From Pelolinea submarina (GTDB lineage Bacteria; Chloroflexota; Anaerolineae; Anaerolineales; Anaerolineaceae), in the NCBI RefSeq assembly GCF_003966975.1, contig NZ_AP018437.1, positions 1,054,001-1,118,000 of the forward strand: a DNA stretch of 64,000 nucleotides, given 5' to 3'. The notes under the pieces are model-generated. The model was not told the origin of the DNA and did not search any database. It saw nothing but the letters and a program-made list of their open reading frames with translations. The position numbers and the translations under genes were made by a program. This document shows, piece by piece, positions 36,072 through 46,001 of the stretch. How positions within the stretch are numbered: position 1 is the first letter of the stretch; each line of letters starts with the position of its first letter.

Positions 36072-38918
36072 TCAATCGGCGGGAAATTTAAAGCCTTTTT
36101 CGAACACGCGAATACAAGCGTCTACTACATCCGGATCATAAATCTCACTGCGCTTTTTAACGACTTCATCTTTAGCGGCCTCAAAGCCCAGCGCCGGGCG
36201 ATAGGGACGATGCGAGGACATGGCTTCGACGACGTCGGCAACGGACAATATCCGAGATTCAATCATGATGTCATTTCTTTTTAACCCCTGCGGGTATCCG
36301 GATCCGTTCATCCGCTCATGATGCTGGTAGATGATTTGAGCAATCGGCCATGGGAAGTCGATGTTCTTCAACAGGTCAAATCCGACCTGCGGGTGGATTT
36401 TGACCAAATCGTATTCCAGCGGAGTCAACTTGCCGGGCTTGCTCAGAATTTCAGCCGGGATATGGATTTTCCCCAAATCATGGATAAGACTGGCTATCCT
36501 GACACCTTCAATCTTTTCGGATGGAAGCTGCATCTCTTCCCCAATTGCCTCGGCCAGCGTGCTGACCCGCTTTTGGTGCCCGGCGGTATAGGGATCGCGT
36601 GTTTCAACAATCAGCGCGATAGTTTGGATAATACCGCTGATGGTATGCTGCAGCTTGGTGGTCAGCTTGGCTTTGTTCCAGGCAGCCGCAAGCTGGTTGG
36701 CAAAGGCTGTGACAGCCGGCATATCTTCCGGCGTCAGGTTATTGGACTGCACCAGGAAGATGCCGATTACTTTGTTTTCAGTTACCAGCGGGGTGACCAG
36801 GATTTTGGCGCTCCCGAAGTGTTTGGATAATTTCTTGGATACTTTATCGGAAAATCTGGGAAATACCTGGGAGAGAATTTCATCGGACTTATTCACAAAG
36901 ACCGAGTTTTTCTCCAGCACTGCTTTTTTAAAAGAATCCACCGCTTCAATTGGAACAGGAAATTTCTCGTAGGTTACATCGGATATCCCCTTCAATTTGG
37001 CGGACGAAATAGCCTCGCAATCTAGATAAGTTGAAAATGATTTCGCCTGAAGGTCTTCTATGGGAAACAATAAGCAGGTAAGGTCTAGTTTCTGCAGTTC
37101 GCAGGCGACGGTGGTAAAAATGTCCAGGGGGGTGAGGGCAGTGGCCATCAATACCGCAGCCTGGTTCAACGCGTTGAGCAGTTGTTCTGAACGTTTCTGT
37201 TTGGTAATGTCTTCGGATATCCCTAACAAGTATTTCGGCTTCCCCTGCTCATCCAGAATGGGGATTTTTTTGGTATGCAGGACCCTTTCGCCTTTACTTT
37301 TGGTATTTATTTTCTCTTCGGGAATATCGATAAAGAGATTATTTTTTAATGCCTTTTTATCATTTTGATAGAATTCTTCCGCTTCGCTTTCCGGGAAGAA
37401 GTCAAAATCATTTTTTCCCTGCATTTCCGCTTTGGAATAACCTAACAAATCCTCACCGGCTTTGTTAAATCGAACAAACCGCAGGTCTTTGGCGTCTTTT
37501 ACGAACAGCATGTTGGGGATATTCTCGATGATGCTGTTCAGGAACTTTTCATTTTCCAGTAACGCTTTTTCATTTAGCTTCTGATCGGTCACGTTGCGAA
37601 TGATGGTTGTGTAACCCAGATCGTTGCCAAGATAGGTAAAGGTCATCTCAACGTCCAATATGTGCTCGTCCTTGGCGCGCAATTGGGTTTCCCAAACACG
37701 CTTGAACCCTTTCTCACGGGTTTCTTTCAAAACGTCCTTTACATCCTGCAATTTCCCTTTAGGGACCATATCTTCAATCGACTTGCCAATACGCTCCTCC
37801 CGTGAATAGCCGAAGATTTCTGTGGCACCTATACTCCAGTCTGTAATCAGCTCGTCTTCATCGATGGAGACGATGGCGTCAATTGAGGTTTCTACCAGGG
37901 TGCGATAACGCCGTTCGGATTGTTGGATTTCATGGAAGAAGCGTGAACGGTCAATGGCGATTGCCAGATTATTCGCCAGCGTTGCCATATCACGTGCGAA
38001 TTTCTGGTCAAAAGCATCGATTTCCTTACTCAGAATACATAAAACACCTATCAAGCGTTCTTTGCAGACCATTGGAAAGAAAACGGCAGAGCGGATGTCG
38101 TTGTTTGCTTTTATCCAACGGGGGTCATTATCGGTATCATTGACAATCAACAATTCGCGAGTTTTCCCCACCAAACCGATCAAACCGCGCTCTTCACCCA
38201 GGTGAAAGGTAAAGAGCTTTTGGTATTTTTTTAAATCTTTTTCCGGAAAACCCACTAAGGCTTGTAAATGAAATTCTTGATTGGCTTCGTTGTATTCGAA
38301 ATAATTAACAAGATAACTGTCCAAAACATTTACGACTTTATTAAGGATATGGGATACAAAATCCTGCTCCGGCATCATGGATGTCAGGTCGACGCTGGCC
38401 AGGAATAAGGCGGATAAGCGCTGGTTTACTCTTTCCAGCTCCAGCATCTTATCTTCCATTTTACGGATTAACGCTTCGTTATATTTCTTGTAATAAACCG
38501 TTTCCTGTTCAAGCGCGGGCTGTGTCTCGTCAGCTTTTCCTTTTTTCTCATGCTGCATGAGAACTTCTTTTATCTCCTTGACCAGTACGTTCGGCTCGGC
38601 CGGTTTACGGATAAAGCGCTCCGCGCCCAAGCTGAGCGCGAAATCCTCATCCCGGACGTCGGTATAGGTCGCAGTGTAAAAGATGAATGGGATATTTTTT
38701 AGTTTGTCATCGCTTTTCCATTGACGGCAAAGAGTAAATCCGTCCATACCCGGCATCAGGATATCCGATATGACCAGATCCGGCAGGTCCGAATTTCCGG
38801 CCTCCAATGCTTCAATACCATTTTTTACCAGGGTTACTTTAAAACCGTTCCCTTCAAAAATAACCTTTAAAAGGTAAAGGTTCTCGTCATTATCATCCAC
38901 TACCAGTATATTCTTCAT
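36072..38918 (-). CDS. REC-GAF-PAS-PAS-GAF-HD-GYP protein
   Basis: 948 residues: receiver (1-~120, phosphoacceptor D52 in ISDILMPGMDG), coiled coil (~135-170), GAF (~170-335), PAS (~345-460), PAS (~470-590), GAF (~600-740) and HD-GYP (~750-945). The HD pair is in LIHDLGKIHIPAE. The signature motif reads HHERMNGSGYP, with Asn in place of the usual Asp, so activity is probable but not certain. The start overlaps the preceding single-domain receiver gene by 4 bases (ATGA), and that gene overlaps the kinase, so phosphate may pass kinase to receiver to this enzyme. Confidence 0.9.
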   Translation of the reverse strand: MKNILVVDDNDENLYLLKVIFEGNGFKVTLVKNGIEALEAGNSDLPDLVISDILMPGMDGFTLCRQWKSDDKLKNIPFIFYTATYTDVRDEDFALSLGAERFIRKPAEPNVLVKEIKEVLMQHEKKGKADETQPALEQETVYYKKYNEALIRKMEDKMLELERVNQRLSALFLASVDLTSMMPEQDFVSHILNKVVNVLDSYLVNYFEYNEANQEFHLQALVGFPEKDLKKYQKLFTFHLGEERGLIGLVGKTRELLIVNDTDNDPRWIKANNDIRSAVFFPMVCKERLIGVLCILSKEIDAFDQKFARDMATLANNLAIAIDRSRFFHEIQQSERRYRTLVETSIDAIVSIDEDELITDWSIGATEIFGYSREERIGKSIEDMVPKGKLQDVKDVLKETREKGFKRVWETQLRAKDEHILDVEMTFTYLGNDLGYTTIIRNVTDQKLNEKALLENEKFLNSIIENIPNMLFVKDAKDLRFVRFNKAGEDLLGYSKAEMQGKNDFDFFPESEAEEFYQNDKKALKNNLFIDIPEEKINTKSKGERVLHTKKIPILDEQGKPKYLLGISEDITKQKRSEQLLNALNQAAVLMATALTPLDIFTTVACELQKLDLTCLLFPIEDLQAKSFSTYLDCEAISSAKLKGISDVTYEKFPVPIEAVDSFKKAVLEKNSVFVNKSDEILSQVFPRFSDKVSKKLSKHFGSAKILVTPLVTENKVIGIFLVQSNNLTPEDMPAVTAFANQLAAAWNKAKLTTKLQHTISGIIQTIALIVETRDPYTAGHQKRVSTLAEAIGEEMQLPSEKIEGVRIASLIHDLGKIHIPAEILSKPGKLTPLEYDLVKIHPQVGFDLLKNIDFPWPIAQIIYQHHERMNGSGYPQGLKRNDIMIESRILSVADVVEAMSSHRPYRPALGFEAAKDEVVKKRSEIYDPDVVDACIRVFEKGFKFPAD

Positions 38919-39307
38919 GCTGCTTTTTCTCCGGATGAGGAAGGACCGGATAGATATTGTTCAATATTGGTCATGAAGGTATCCGGATTAATCGGTTTGG
39001 TAATGTAATCCGAACAACCCGCTTCCAACGCTTTTTCCCGATCTCCCGGCATGGCGTAAGAAGTGATGGCAATGATTGGGATGGCATCTCCCAGAATTTT
39101 TCGTAATTCTCTGGCAACGTCATACCCATTCATAATGGGCAATTGAATATCCAGCAAAATGAGATCAGGACAATTCTCTTTGGCAATATCGATACCTGCC
39201 TGGCCATTGCGTGCCGGGATGACGGTATAACCGTATTTTTCAAGGATAAAGGTGACCAGATAAAGGTTTTGTTCATTGTCTTCAATTATTAGTATGTTGG
39301 ATTTCAT
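38915..39307 (-). CDS. Single-domain response regulator (DivK/CheY-like)
   Basis: 130 residues from ATG 39307: a receiver domain only, with acidic residues in IIEDNEQN, phosphoacceptor in LILLDIQLPIMNG, and K in DYITKPINP. The start was placed at MKSNILIIEDN, where the domain begins; an in-frame start at 39445 would add 46 residues that lie wholly within the kinase gene. It overlaps the kinase end by 26 bases and the next gene by 4. It likely acts as a phosphate shuttle between the kinase and the HD-GYP protein. Confidence 0.88.
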   Translation of the reverse strand: MKSNILIIEDNEQNLYLVTFILEKYGYTVIPARNGQAGIDIAKENCPDLILLDIQLPIMNGYDVARELRKILGDAIPIIAITSYAMPGDREKALEAGCSDYITKPINPDTFMTNIEQYLSGPSSSGEKAA

Positions 39308-42209
39308 TGTCCTCCTCCTGTTTATCAAGCGGTAAGCTGAATGTAAAAGTGCTGCCTTTACCCCACTCACTATCCACACTGATTTCACCCCCCAGTTTCT
39401 CGACCAATCGTTTGCAGATGGCCAATCCAAGCCCGGTTCCTTCATATTGGCGAGACAGGCCAGTGTTAACCTGTTGAAAAGGCTTGAATAAGAGTCTCAG
39501 ATCTTCATCTTTAATACCTATACCGGTATCGGTTATGTGGATTTCAACAATGGAATCATGGACTTCGCTTTTGAGCAGAACCTCACCCTGATCGGTGAAT
39601 TTGATGGCATTGTTCAGCAGGTTGATCAGGATTTGCTCGACACGACGGCGGTCGCTTGATATTTGCCCCACTTTTGGACTGATTTCCATTCGCAGCGGTA
39701 AATTCTTGCGTTCTGCCAGCGGGGTGGCCGAACGCACCACTTTTTCAATCAAGGTGTGCAAATCGAATTGCTCGATAAAGATATTCATCTGCTCGGCTTC
39801 GATCTTGGAAATATCCAGCACGTCATTGATCAATTCGAGCAGGTGTTTGGCACTGTTCTGCACCATATTCAGTTGCTTGGTTTGCTCAACGTTCAAATCA
39901 CCTACCATTCCCTGCAGCAGGATGCCGGTAAAACCGATGATGGAATTGAGCGGTGTACGTAATTCATGCGACATACTGGCCAGGAAGGCGGATTTCAACC
40001 GGTCGGCTTCCTGCGCCTTTTCATATAAACGCGCGTTTTGAATGGCACTGGCAGCTTGACTGGCCAGCATGCTGATTAAATCGAGATCCTCATTCGTAAA
40101 AATTCTGCGGCCCTTCTTTTTAATTACGGCCAATGCTCCGATGATTTGATCAGAAATTTCCAGCGGGGCGATGGCGATGGATTTGAACTTTTCGCGCTCG
40201 GCATGAATCAGTGTCTTGCCTTGAAGCCTTTCGTCTTTCAGGATATCTCGCGATAATATGTCGGACCTTTCCTGTAGTACCAGATCGTAGATACATTCCC
40301 GAAATTCTTCGAAGGATTGCTCATTTAGGTCCGCATCCGAATAACCGCAGCCCATTACATTGATAAGCTGGAGACTTTCCGGATCGACAAGTTGGATGAT
40401 ACTGCGGTCCGCGTTTACGATTTCGGCGGCGCTATCGGTGATGCGCTGCAGAGTCATGTCCAGGTCCAGTGTGGAGGTAATGTCCTTGCCGATTTGATAG
40501 AGTGCCTCCAATTCGTTTGCCCGGCGGTGGATTTCTTTGGTGGCGTCTTCAATTTGCCGCTTCAGCTCGGTGGCGTGATTTTGCACCTGTTCATGCAGCT
40601 GCGCATTATCAATGGCAATTGCGGCGTGTTTGGCGAAGGTGCTAAGCGTACGGATATGTTCTTCCGTGTAAAAATTATCCTTGGCGGAGTCTACATTCAG
40701 GAAACCAATGACCCTGTCTTGAATTATGATAGGCGCTCCGGCATAAGAGCGCAGGAATTCCTGCCCCTTTATCTTTACCCACCCATTGAAGTTCGCGGCA
40801 TCGGCCACAATGATTGGCTTCTTTTGCTCATAAATCCGTTTCAAACTGGGTATATCCGCGATCTTGAAGGTAGTTCTCGCCATCAGAGAAGCAAGCTTAT
40901 ATTGGCTGTACCCCCTGGAGCGCGTGATATAGGCTGTATCACCCTTGATGAGCATGACATTGGCAGAATCGTTGGGGATTACCTGGCTGACTTGTTCAAG
41001 AATGCGATCCAGCACTTCATTCAGGTTAAGTGTTGAACCCAGCAGGGCATTGGCCTTACCCAACGCATTGGCCAAATCCCGTTCCTGCTGCAGCACTTTT
41101 TCCACCTGACCGCGTTTCGTCACCATCTCATTGAAAGCAAGCCCCAATTCCCCGATCTCGTCATTGGATTGGATTGCCACCCGTTGATCAAGGTTGCCCG
41201 AGTCGACGATGTATTGGGTTACCTCGTTCAATTTATTTAATGGTGAGGAAACAAAAGTTGCCAAGCCGAAACTGGAAAGCACGCCAAAAAGGATAAGCGT
41301 GAGGAATAAGCTGAACAGAGGCGGAAAAGCAGCCTGGGATTTTACTTCATTGTTGATCGCGGTAATAGGGATAATGGCCGCGATTTTCCAACCCAACTGG
41401 GGAGATGTGTAATAAATACAGTAATTTCTCCCGTACGTAAAGATCCCATGGTCTTCCTTCATGAATTCCACGGAAGATTCGCCCAGCATGGTTTGAACAT
41501 TCTTGAAGAGGAGCTGCGAATTTTTGTTAGCCAATATGGCTCCCTGCTCGTTGACCAACAGCAGCTGGCCGGAGTGACCTACGTCGAAACCGGAGATAAA
41601 TTCGGTCAAATTGGTCAAGGTGACATCTGCTCCGATAACACCGTAAACTTCCCCGGTTTGATCTACCAGAGCGGTTACAATGCCAACGTTAATATCGCTG
41701 GTGGTCAATGATTGGTAAGGTTCAGTGATCATGACTGTTCCGGGATTCTCTTTCGCGAGAATATACCAGGGACGGTCACGGGGATCGTATTGGGTCGGTT
41801 CATTTCTGGGGTGGGAACGGACAAAGCTGCCATTTTCGCGGCCCATATAGACGGAGTTGACATAAGGGTGGGTGGTCCTGTAGGTATTCAGGATCTCTAT
41901 GATATTTTGTTCGACGTCACCGATATGGTATTCAAAAGTTTCTTCGTCGGCTTCCAAAAAATTGGTAAAGTCATGGTCTTCCTGAGTGCGAATGATTTCG
42001 TTCTCGGATAAAGCCAGTACGTTATTTTTTACTTCGGTGATGAAATTGGTCAGGCTGAAATCCAGAAGCGCGAGTTGGCTATCAATGCTGGTTTGGACAG
42101 TCTCCAACTGCTTGCTTTTATAAGTGAAAAACATCCAGACACCCATTAGAAGCAGCACAATCGTACCAATTACCAAATACATGATTAGTAATTTTCTTCG
42201 AAGTGTCAT
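39282..42209 (-). CDS. Membrane sensor histidine kinase with dCache, HAMP and two GAF domains
   Basis: 975 residues. TM1 at about 8-28, an extracytoplasmic double-Cache domain (about 40-285, with RDRPWYILAKENPG typical of the first Cache module), TM2 at about 294-316, HAMP (~317-370), GAF (~395-545), GAF (~580-735), HisKA (~745-810, ASMSHELRTPLNS) and HATPase (~855-965, NLLNNAIKF and GTGLGLAI). Cache domains bind small ligands such as amino or organic acids from outside the cell. It heads an operon with the single receiver and the HD-GYP protein, so external signals probably set c-di-GMP levels. Confidence 0.92.
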   Translation of the reverse strand: MTLRRKLLIMYLVIGTIVLLLMGVWMFFTYKSKQLETVQTSIDSQLALLDFSLTNFITEVKNNVLALSENEIIRTQEDHDFTNFLEADEETFEYHIGDVEQNIIEILNTYRTTHPYVNSVYMGRENGSFVRSHPRNEPTQYDPRDRPWYILAKENPGTVMITEPYQSLTTSDINVGIVTALVDQTGEVYGVIGADVTLTNLTEFISGFDVGHSGQLLLVNEQGAILANKNSQLLFKNVQTMLGESSVEFMKEDHGIFTYGRNYCIYYTSPQLGWKIAAIIPITAINNEVKSQAAFPPLFSLFLTLILFGVLSSFGLATFVSSPLNKLNEVTQYIVDSGNLDQRVAIQSNDEIGELGLAFNEMVTKRGQVEKVLQQERDLANALGKANALLGSTLNLNEVLDRILEQVSQVIPNDSANVMLIKGDTAYITRSRGYSQYKLASLMARTTFKIADIPSLKRIYEQKKPIIVADAANFNGWVKIKGQEFLRSYAGAPIIIQDRVIGFLNVDSAKDNFYTEEHIRTLSTFAKHAAIAIDNAQLHEQVQNHATELKRQIEDATKEIHRRANELEALYQIGKDITSTLDLDMTLQRITDSAAEIVNADRSIIQLVDPESLQLINVMGCGYSDADLNEQSFEEFRECIYDLVLQERSDILSRDILKDERLQGKTLIHAEREKFKSIAIAPLEISDQIIGALAVIKKKGRRIFTNEDLDLISMLASQAASAIQNARLYEKAQEADRLKSAFLASMSHELRTPLNSIIGFTGILLQGMVGDLNVEQTKQLNMVQNSAKHLLELINDVLDISKIEAEQMNIFIEQFDLHTLIEKVVRSATPLAERKNLPLRMEISPKVGQISSDRRRVEQILINLLNNAIKFTDQGEVLLKSEVHDSIVEIHITDTGIGIKDEDLRLLFKPFQQVNTGLSRQYEGTGLGLAICKRLVEKLGGEISVDSEWGKGSTFTFSLPLDKQEEDNEIQHTNN

Positions 42210-42406
42210 AACACTTACCCCGGAAAAACAATCGATATTATGAGTGAGAGACTTATAAATAGAAAAAAGGAAGATGATAAATGTTGTGTCGGTTTTCTAT
42301 ACAAATTAATTATATACCTAGGGTTTATAAACCGTTTCCGAGTAGCGCAGGCCGCGGGGTATCCTAAAAAATAAACTTGATAGAAACACAGCGGTAAAAT
42401 AACCGG

Positions 42407-43129
42407 ATGATGTCACACAAACAAACTACTCTTTGGAAAGTATTGGCCCTGGTTTTATTCAGTATCGCGATGGGACTGTTGGAGGCTGTTGTTGTGGTGT
42501 ACTTACGCCGGCTTTATTACCCGGAAGGATTTACCTTCCCGCTGGCAACCATGTCAACGGAAATATACCTTACCGAACTGCTGCGCGAAGTCGCAACCAT
42601 TGTGATGCTGGTCAGCATCAGCGCCGCAGTGGGGCGAAGCTATTATGAACGGCTGGCTTATTTCCTGATGAACTTTGCGGTTTGGGATATCTTCTACTAC
42701 GTGTTCCTGAAAGTATTGCTGGATTGGCCGGCTACGCTGCTGGATTGGGATATCCTGTTCCTCATTCCCATTACCTGGATTGGGCCGGTACTGGCACCCG
42801 TGTTGTGCTCGCTGGTGATGCTGGGAATGACAGGGCTAATCTTACGGTTCGAAGATGCCGGAAAGCTGCTGCCATTCAGCCGGATGGAATGGAGCGGCAT
42901 ACTGGGCGGATCCGTGATTATCTTCGTGACTTTCATTCGAGATTACGCTCTTTTGATTTCCGCCAGCGGCTTGCTTTCGACGCCGAAATCACAACAGGCA
43001 TTGGCCGTTTTTCAGCAATTTTCCGCAGCCTACATCCCGCAAACATATGCCTGGGGCTGGTTTTCGCTGGGTTTGGGAGTGATTATGTTCAGCGTCCTGC
43101 ATTGGTCGCGGCGAGTTGGAAAAGCTTAA
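42407..43129 (+). CDS. Conserved integral membrane protein of unknown function
   Basis: 240 residues with about six transmembrane helices (near 10-30, 58-76, 83-103, 113-145, 160-182 and 214-232). Charged residues are few; EAVVVVYLRRLYYPEGF after TM1 and the WDIFYYVFLKVLLDWP loop are distinctive. No catalytic motif was recognised. It stands alone, divergent from the kinase operon and followed by the promoter of the sugar cluster. I do not recognise the family well enough to give a function. Confidence 0.7.
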   Translation: MMSHKQTTLWKVLALVLFSIAMGLLEAVVVVYLRRLYYPEGFTFPLATMSTEIYLTELLREVATIVMLVSISAAVGRSYYERLAYFLMNFAVWDIFYYVFLKVLLDWPATLLDWDILFLIPITWIGPVLAPVLCSLVMLGMTGLILRFEDAGKLLPFSRMEWSGILGGSVIIFVTFIRDYALLISASGLLSTPKSQQALAVFQQFSAAYIPQTYAWGWFSLGLGVIMFSVLHWSRRVGKA

Positions 43130-43268
43130 TACGCTGTATCTGGTTCCCCATGACAAAAACAGATGGCCGGCAGAAAATGCCGGCTGTTTGTTTAACTTAC
43201 GGATGCTCCTCATATAAAATAGAGTTAGCGGAAATAAGAACCGGTGAGTATTAATTCCCGGAAATTAT

Positions 43269-43297
43269 TTGACACCAACCGCAGATAATCATATAAT
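43269..43297 (+). promoter_or_regulatory. Sigma70-type promoter of catabolic unit A
   Basis: TTGACA (43269-43274), 17-base spacer, TATAAT (43292-43297): a consensus match in both boxes. It lies 58 bases ahead of the SorC start and directly upstream of the palindrome at 43321. Confidence 0.8.
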
Positions 43298-43320
43298 AAT
43301 AATGCACAAGCATTCATAAA

Positions 43321-43344
43321 AGCACAAATGTTCATTTATGTGCT
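43321..43344. promoter_or_regulatory. Putative SorC operator in the unit A leader
   Basis: A palindrome with outer arms AGCACA and TGTGCT around an inner AAATG-TT-CATTT dyad offset by one base. It sits about 24 bases after the -10 box and 11 before the SorC start. It contains ACAAATGTT (43324-43332), the first nine bases of the block shared by the unit B and C promoters. Confidence 0.6.
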
Positions 43345-43355
43345 GAGGAGAAAAA

Positions 43356-44315
43356 ATGCCACGCAACAAGTCTGTCGATTACCGTCTACTTCTCAAGGTT
43401 AGTAAATATTACTACGAGAAACAGTTGACCCAGCAGGAAATCAGCGAACGCCTGAACCTGTCCCGCCCGAAAGTTTCGCGACTGCTGAAACAGGCAGAGG
43501 AGATCGGCATTGTCAAGATCAGCATTATTCCCCAGCCCGGTATTCACACCGATCTGGAAGACGCCCTGGAGCGCACCTACGGATTAAAAGAAGCCGTGGT
43601 GGTGGAAGTGAGCGATCCCAATTCCCAATACGCAGTTTCGCGGGAAGTGGGCGCAGCCGCGGCAGATTATTTCTCTCAATCGGTCAGCAGCCCCAGCGTC
43701 ATTGGTATTTCCTGGGGAACCACACTGCAGGCCATGGTGGACGCCTTGCGATCCCAGGATTTCCGGGAATCGCAGGTGGTCCAATTAATTGGCGGATTGG
43801 GTAAACCGGAATCAGAGGCGCATGCCACTTATATTTTGCGGCGCCTGGTGGAAAAGACCGGCGCACAGCTCTCCATTCTGAATGTGCCCGGTATTGTGGA
43901 TAATACTGCGGTAAAGATAGCTTTGATGAGCGACTCACACCTGAAAGAAGTCTTCAACTATTTTGAAAATATCGATGTGGCATTTGTGGGCGTGGGTACT
44001 CCTACTCCCGATTCCGTGGTCATGCGCGACGGTACTATTCTGACCCAAGACCAGCTCGAATACCTTTTGAGCCAGGGGGCGGTGGGTGATATCTGCCTGC
44101 GCTTTTTCGATGAGCGGGGCAACATCATCCACTCGGAAATCGATGAGCGTGTGCTGGGCATTACCCTGGAACAGATTCAGAAGATCGACCGGGTGGTGGG
44201 CGTTACCGGCGGGCCTTTCAAGGACAAGGCTATCCGCGCAGCGCTGCTGGGCAAGCTGGTCAACGTGTTGATCACCGATCACCTCAGCGCGAAAAAATTA
44301 TTAAAGGAAGCGTAA
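43356..44315 (+). CDS. SorC-family sugar-binding transcriptional regulator
   Basis: 319 residues. The helix-turn-helix (LTQQEISERLNLSRPKVSRLL, about 22-42) is followed by the sugar-phosphate-binding domain (IGISWGTTLQAMVDAL, GAVGDICLRFFDERG, GVTGGPFKDKAIRAALLG). GAGGAG precedes the ATG. It is the first gene of unit A, with only 4 bases before the SIS gene, and has a strong promoter and a palindrome in front. It probably controls units A to C by sensing a phosphorylated intermediate. Confidence 0.88.
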   Translation: MPRNKSVDYRLLLKVSKYYYEKQLTQQEISERLNLSRPKVSRLLKQAEEIGIVKISIIPQPGIHTDLEDALERTYGLKEAVVVEVSDPNSQYAVSREVGAAAADYFSQSVSSPSVIGISWGTTLQAMVDALRSQDFRESQVVQLIGGLGKPESEAHATYILRRLVEKTGAQLSILNVPGIVDNTAVKIALMSDSHLKEVFNYFENIDVAFVGVGTPTPDSVVMRDGTILTQDQLEYLLSQGAVGDICLRFFDERGNIIHSEIDERVLGITLEQIQKIDRVVGVTGGPFKDKAIRAALLGKLVNVLITDHLSAKKLLKEA

Positions 44316-44319
44316 TTTA

Positions 44320-44928
44320 ATGGATCAAGCTGAAATTATCAACGAAGCCAAACAAGTAATTCAGAAAGAAGCCGATGGCGTCCTGACCTTGTTGGACCAG
44401 ATCGACGAACATTTTGTAGAGGCTGCGCAAGCGCTGCTGGAATGCAAAGGCCACGTATTGGTCAGCGGTTCCGGCACCTCGCACGCAGTCGCGCGCCGCA
44501 TGGCGCACCTGTTGAGCTGCTGCGGCACGCCGGCCCTGCCATTGGACGCGGGCGACAGCCAGCACGGGCTTTCCGGCGCAATCATGGCCAACGATATCCT
44601 GATTGCCCTGTCCAAAGGCGGCCGCACGGCCGAGGTTATTTCGCTGGCGAAGGTTGCCAAAGAACGCGGCGCGAGTGTGATTGCCATTACCGAAAAACCG
44701 GACTCGGAATTGGGCCAGTTGAGCGACATCGTGCTCAAGATTGCCGCCCCGGCCGACGTTGACCCGTACGGCATGGTCGCCACGGGCAGCTCGCTGTTCA
44801 ACTGCGCTTTCGGCGACGCGCTGTGCGTGGTGCTGCTGAAGCTGCGCGGATACAGCGTGGAACAGTTCGGCAAGACCCACCCCGGCGGCGCGGTCGGCAA
44901 GAAACTGGAAGACTTGAACATACTCTAG
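44320..44928 (+). CDS. SIS-domain sugar-phosphate isomerase (KpsF/GutQ-like without CBS domains)
   Basis: 202 residues consisting of one SIS domain. GSGTSHAVARRMAHLL and LSKGGRTAEVISLAK are the phosphosugar-binding loops, and KTHPGGAVGKKLEDL is the KpsF/GutQ C-terminal signature. Those enzymes convert ketose 5-phosphates to arabinose-5-phosphate-type aldoses but normally carry CBS domains, which are absent here, as in many catabolic versions. It is translationally close to SorC (4 bases) and the dehydrogenase (26 bases). It likely interconverts an aldose and a ketose phosphate of the pathway. Confidence 0.85.
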   Translation: MDQAEIINEAKQVIQKEADGVLTLLDQIDEHFVEAAQALLECKGHVLVSGSGTSHAVARRMAHLLSCCGTPALPLDAGDSQHGLSGAIMANDILIALSKGGRTAEVISLAKVAKERGASVIAITEKPDSELGQLSDIVLKIAAPADVDPYGMVATGSSLFNCAFGDALCVVLLKLRGYSVEQFGKTHPGGAVGKKLEDLNIL

Positions 44929-44954
44929 CAATCCCTATTGAAAAGGAAGAATCC

Positions 44955-45989
44955 ATGAAATCAGCATACCTGATCGATGAAAAGAAGTTTGAACTGCGCC
45001 AGGATCCGGAACCGAAAGCCGGCCCCAGGGATATCGTCCTGAACATCCATGCCTGCGGTGTGTGCGGTTCGGACCTGCGCCGTTGGCGCGAAGGCCCCGG
45101 CGGAACGCCGGTTGTGCCCGGCCACGAAATTACCGGTATCGTCAGCCAGGTCGGCGCGGAAGTAACGACCTATAAATTGGGCGAGCGCATTGCCGTGGCT
45201 CCCGACATTCACTGCGGCGAATGCTACTATTGCCAGCACGCACAATATAACCTGTGCGATACGCTGCATTTCCTGGGCATCACCCCCGGCTACCCGGGCG
45301 GTTTTGCCGAAAAGATTCTGTTGACCGATGAAGTACTGCGCCTGGGCGTGGTGCACAAGATCCCCGAAGGGCTTTCCATGGACGATGCGGCTGTTTCCGA
45401 GCCGTGCAGCTCCGTGCTGGCCTGCCACGACCGTATTCATACCAGCATCGACGACCTGGTGGTGGTGATGGGCGCCGGCCCGATCGGCTGCATCCACACC
45501 GCCGTAGCGCATGCCCGCGGCGCGCGCGTGGTCATCTCCGAACCCAGCGACATCCGCCGCAGCCTGGCGGAAAGTTTCGGCCCGGAATTGATAGTCAATC
45601 CCTTTGAAGAAGACCTGGGCGAAGCGGTGCGCAAACTGACCGACGGCCGCGGCGCGGATATTGTCATTTGCGCCAACCCGGTTCCGGCTACGCAAACGCA
45701 AGCGGTCGAGATCGTGCGCAAGCGCGGCAAGATCATGCTGTTCGGCGGACTGCCCAAAGACAACCACATGGTTCCCTTTGACGGCAACCGCATTCACTAC
45801 AACGAAATCGAAGTGATGGGAACATTCTCCTACCATCCCACTTATCACGCTATGGCTCTGGAAGCATTACAGCGCGGCATTATCCCGGCAGACAAATTGA
45901 TCACAGCCAAGATGTCTTTGGATGAGGTCCAAAAAGGTTTTGAGACTGCCGCAGGCGGAGAAGCACTGAAAGTCATTATCAACCCCTAG
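44955..45989 (+). CDS. Zinc-dependent medium-chain dehydrogenase
   Basis: 344 residues. Catalytic zinc ligands C37 and H57/E58, structural cysteines C87, C90, C93 and C101, and the Rossmann motif GAGPIG. The first residues to the zinc sites keep the same spacing as in the dehydrogenase at 318, and both have LFGGLPKD, so they are paralogues of the polyol / sugar-phosphate dehydrogenase group. The ATG at 44955 follows AAGGAAG; an upstream in-frame start at 44823 would overlap the SIS gene by over 100 bases. It would oxidise a polyol or a hydroxyl of the pathway sugar. Confidence 0.88.
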   Translation: MKSAYLIDEKKFELRQDPEPKAGPRDIVLNIHACGVCGSDLRRWREGPGGTPVVPGHEITGIVSQVGAEVTTYKLGERIAVAPDIHCGECYYCQHAQYNLCDTLHFLGITPGYPGGFAEKILLTDEVLRLGVVHKIPEGLSMDDAAVSEPCSSVLACHDRIHTSIDDLVVVMGAGPIGCIHTAVAHARGARVVISEPSDIRRSLAESFGPELIVNPFEEDLGEAVRKLTDGRGADIVICANPVPATQTQAVEIVRKRGKIMLFGGLPKDNHMVPFDGNRIHYNEIEVMGTFSYHPTYHAMALEALQRGIIPADKLITAKMSLDEVQKGFETAAGGEALKVIINP

Positions 45990-46001
45990 GAGCAATGTTT
46001 C

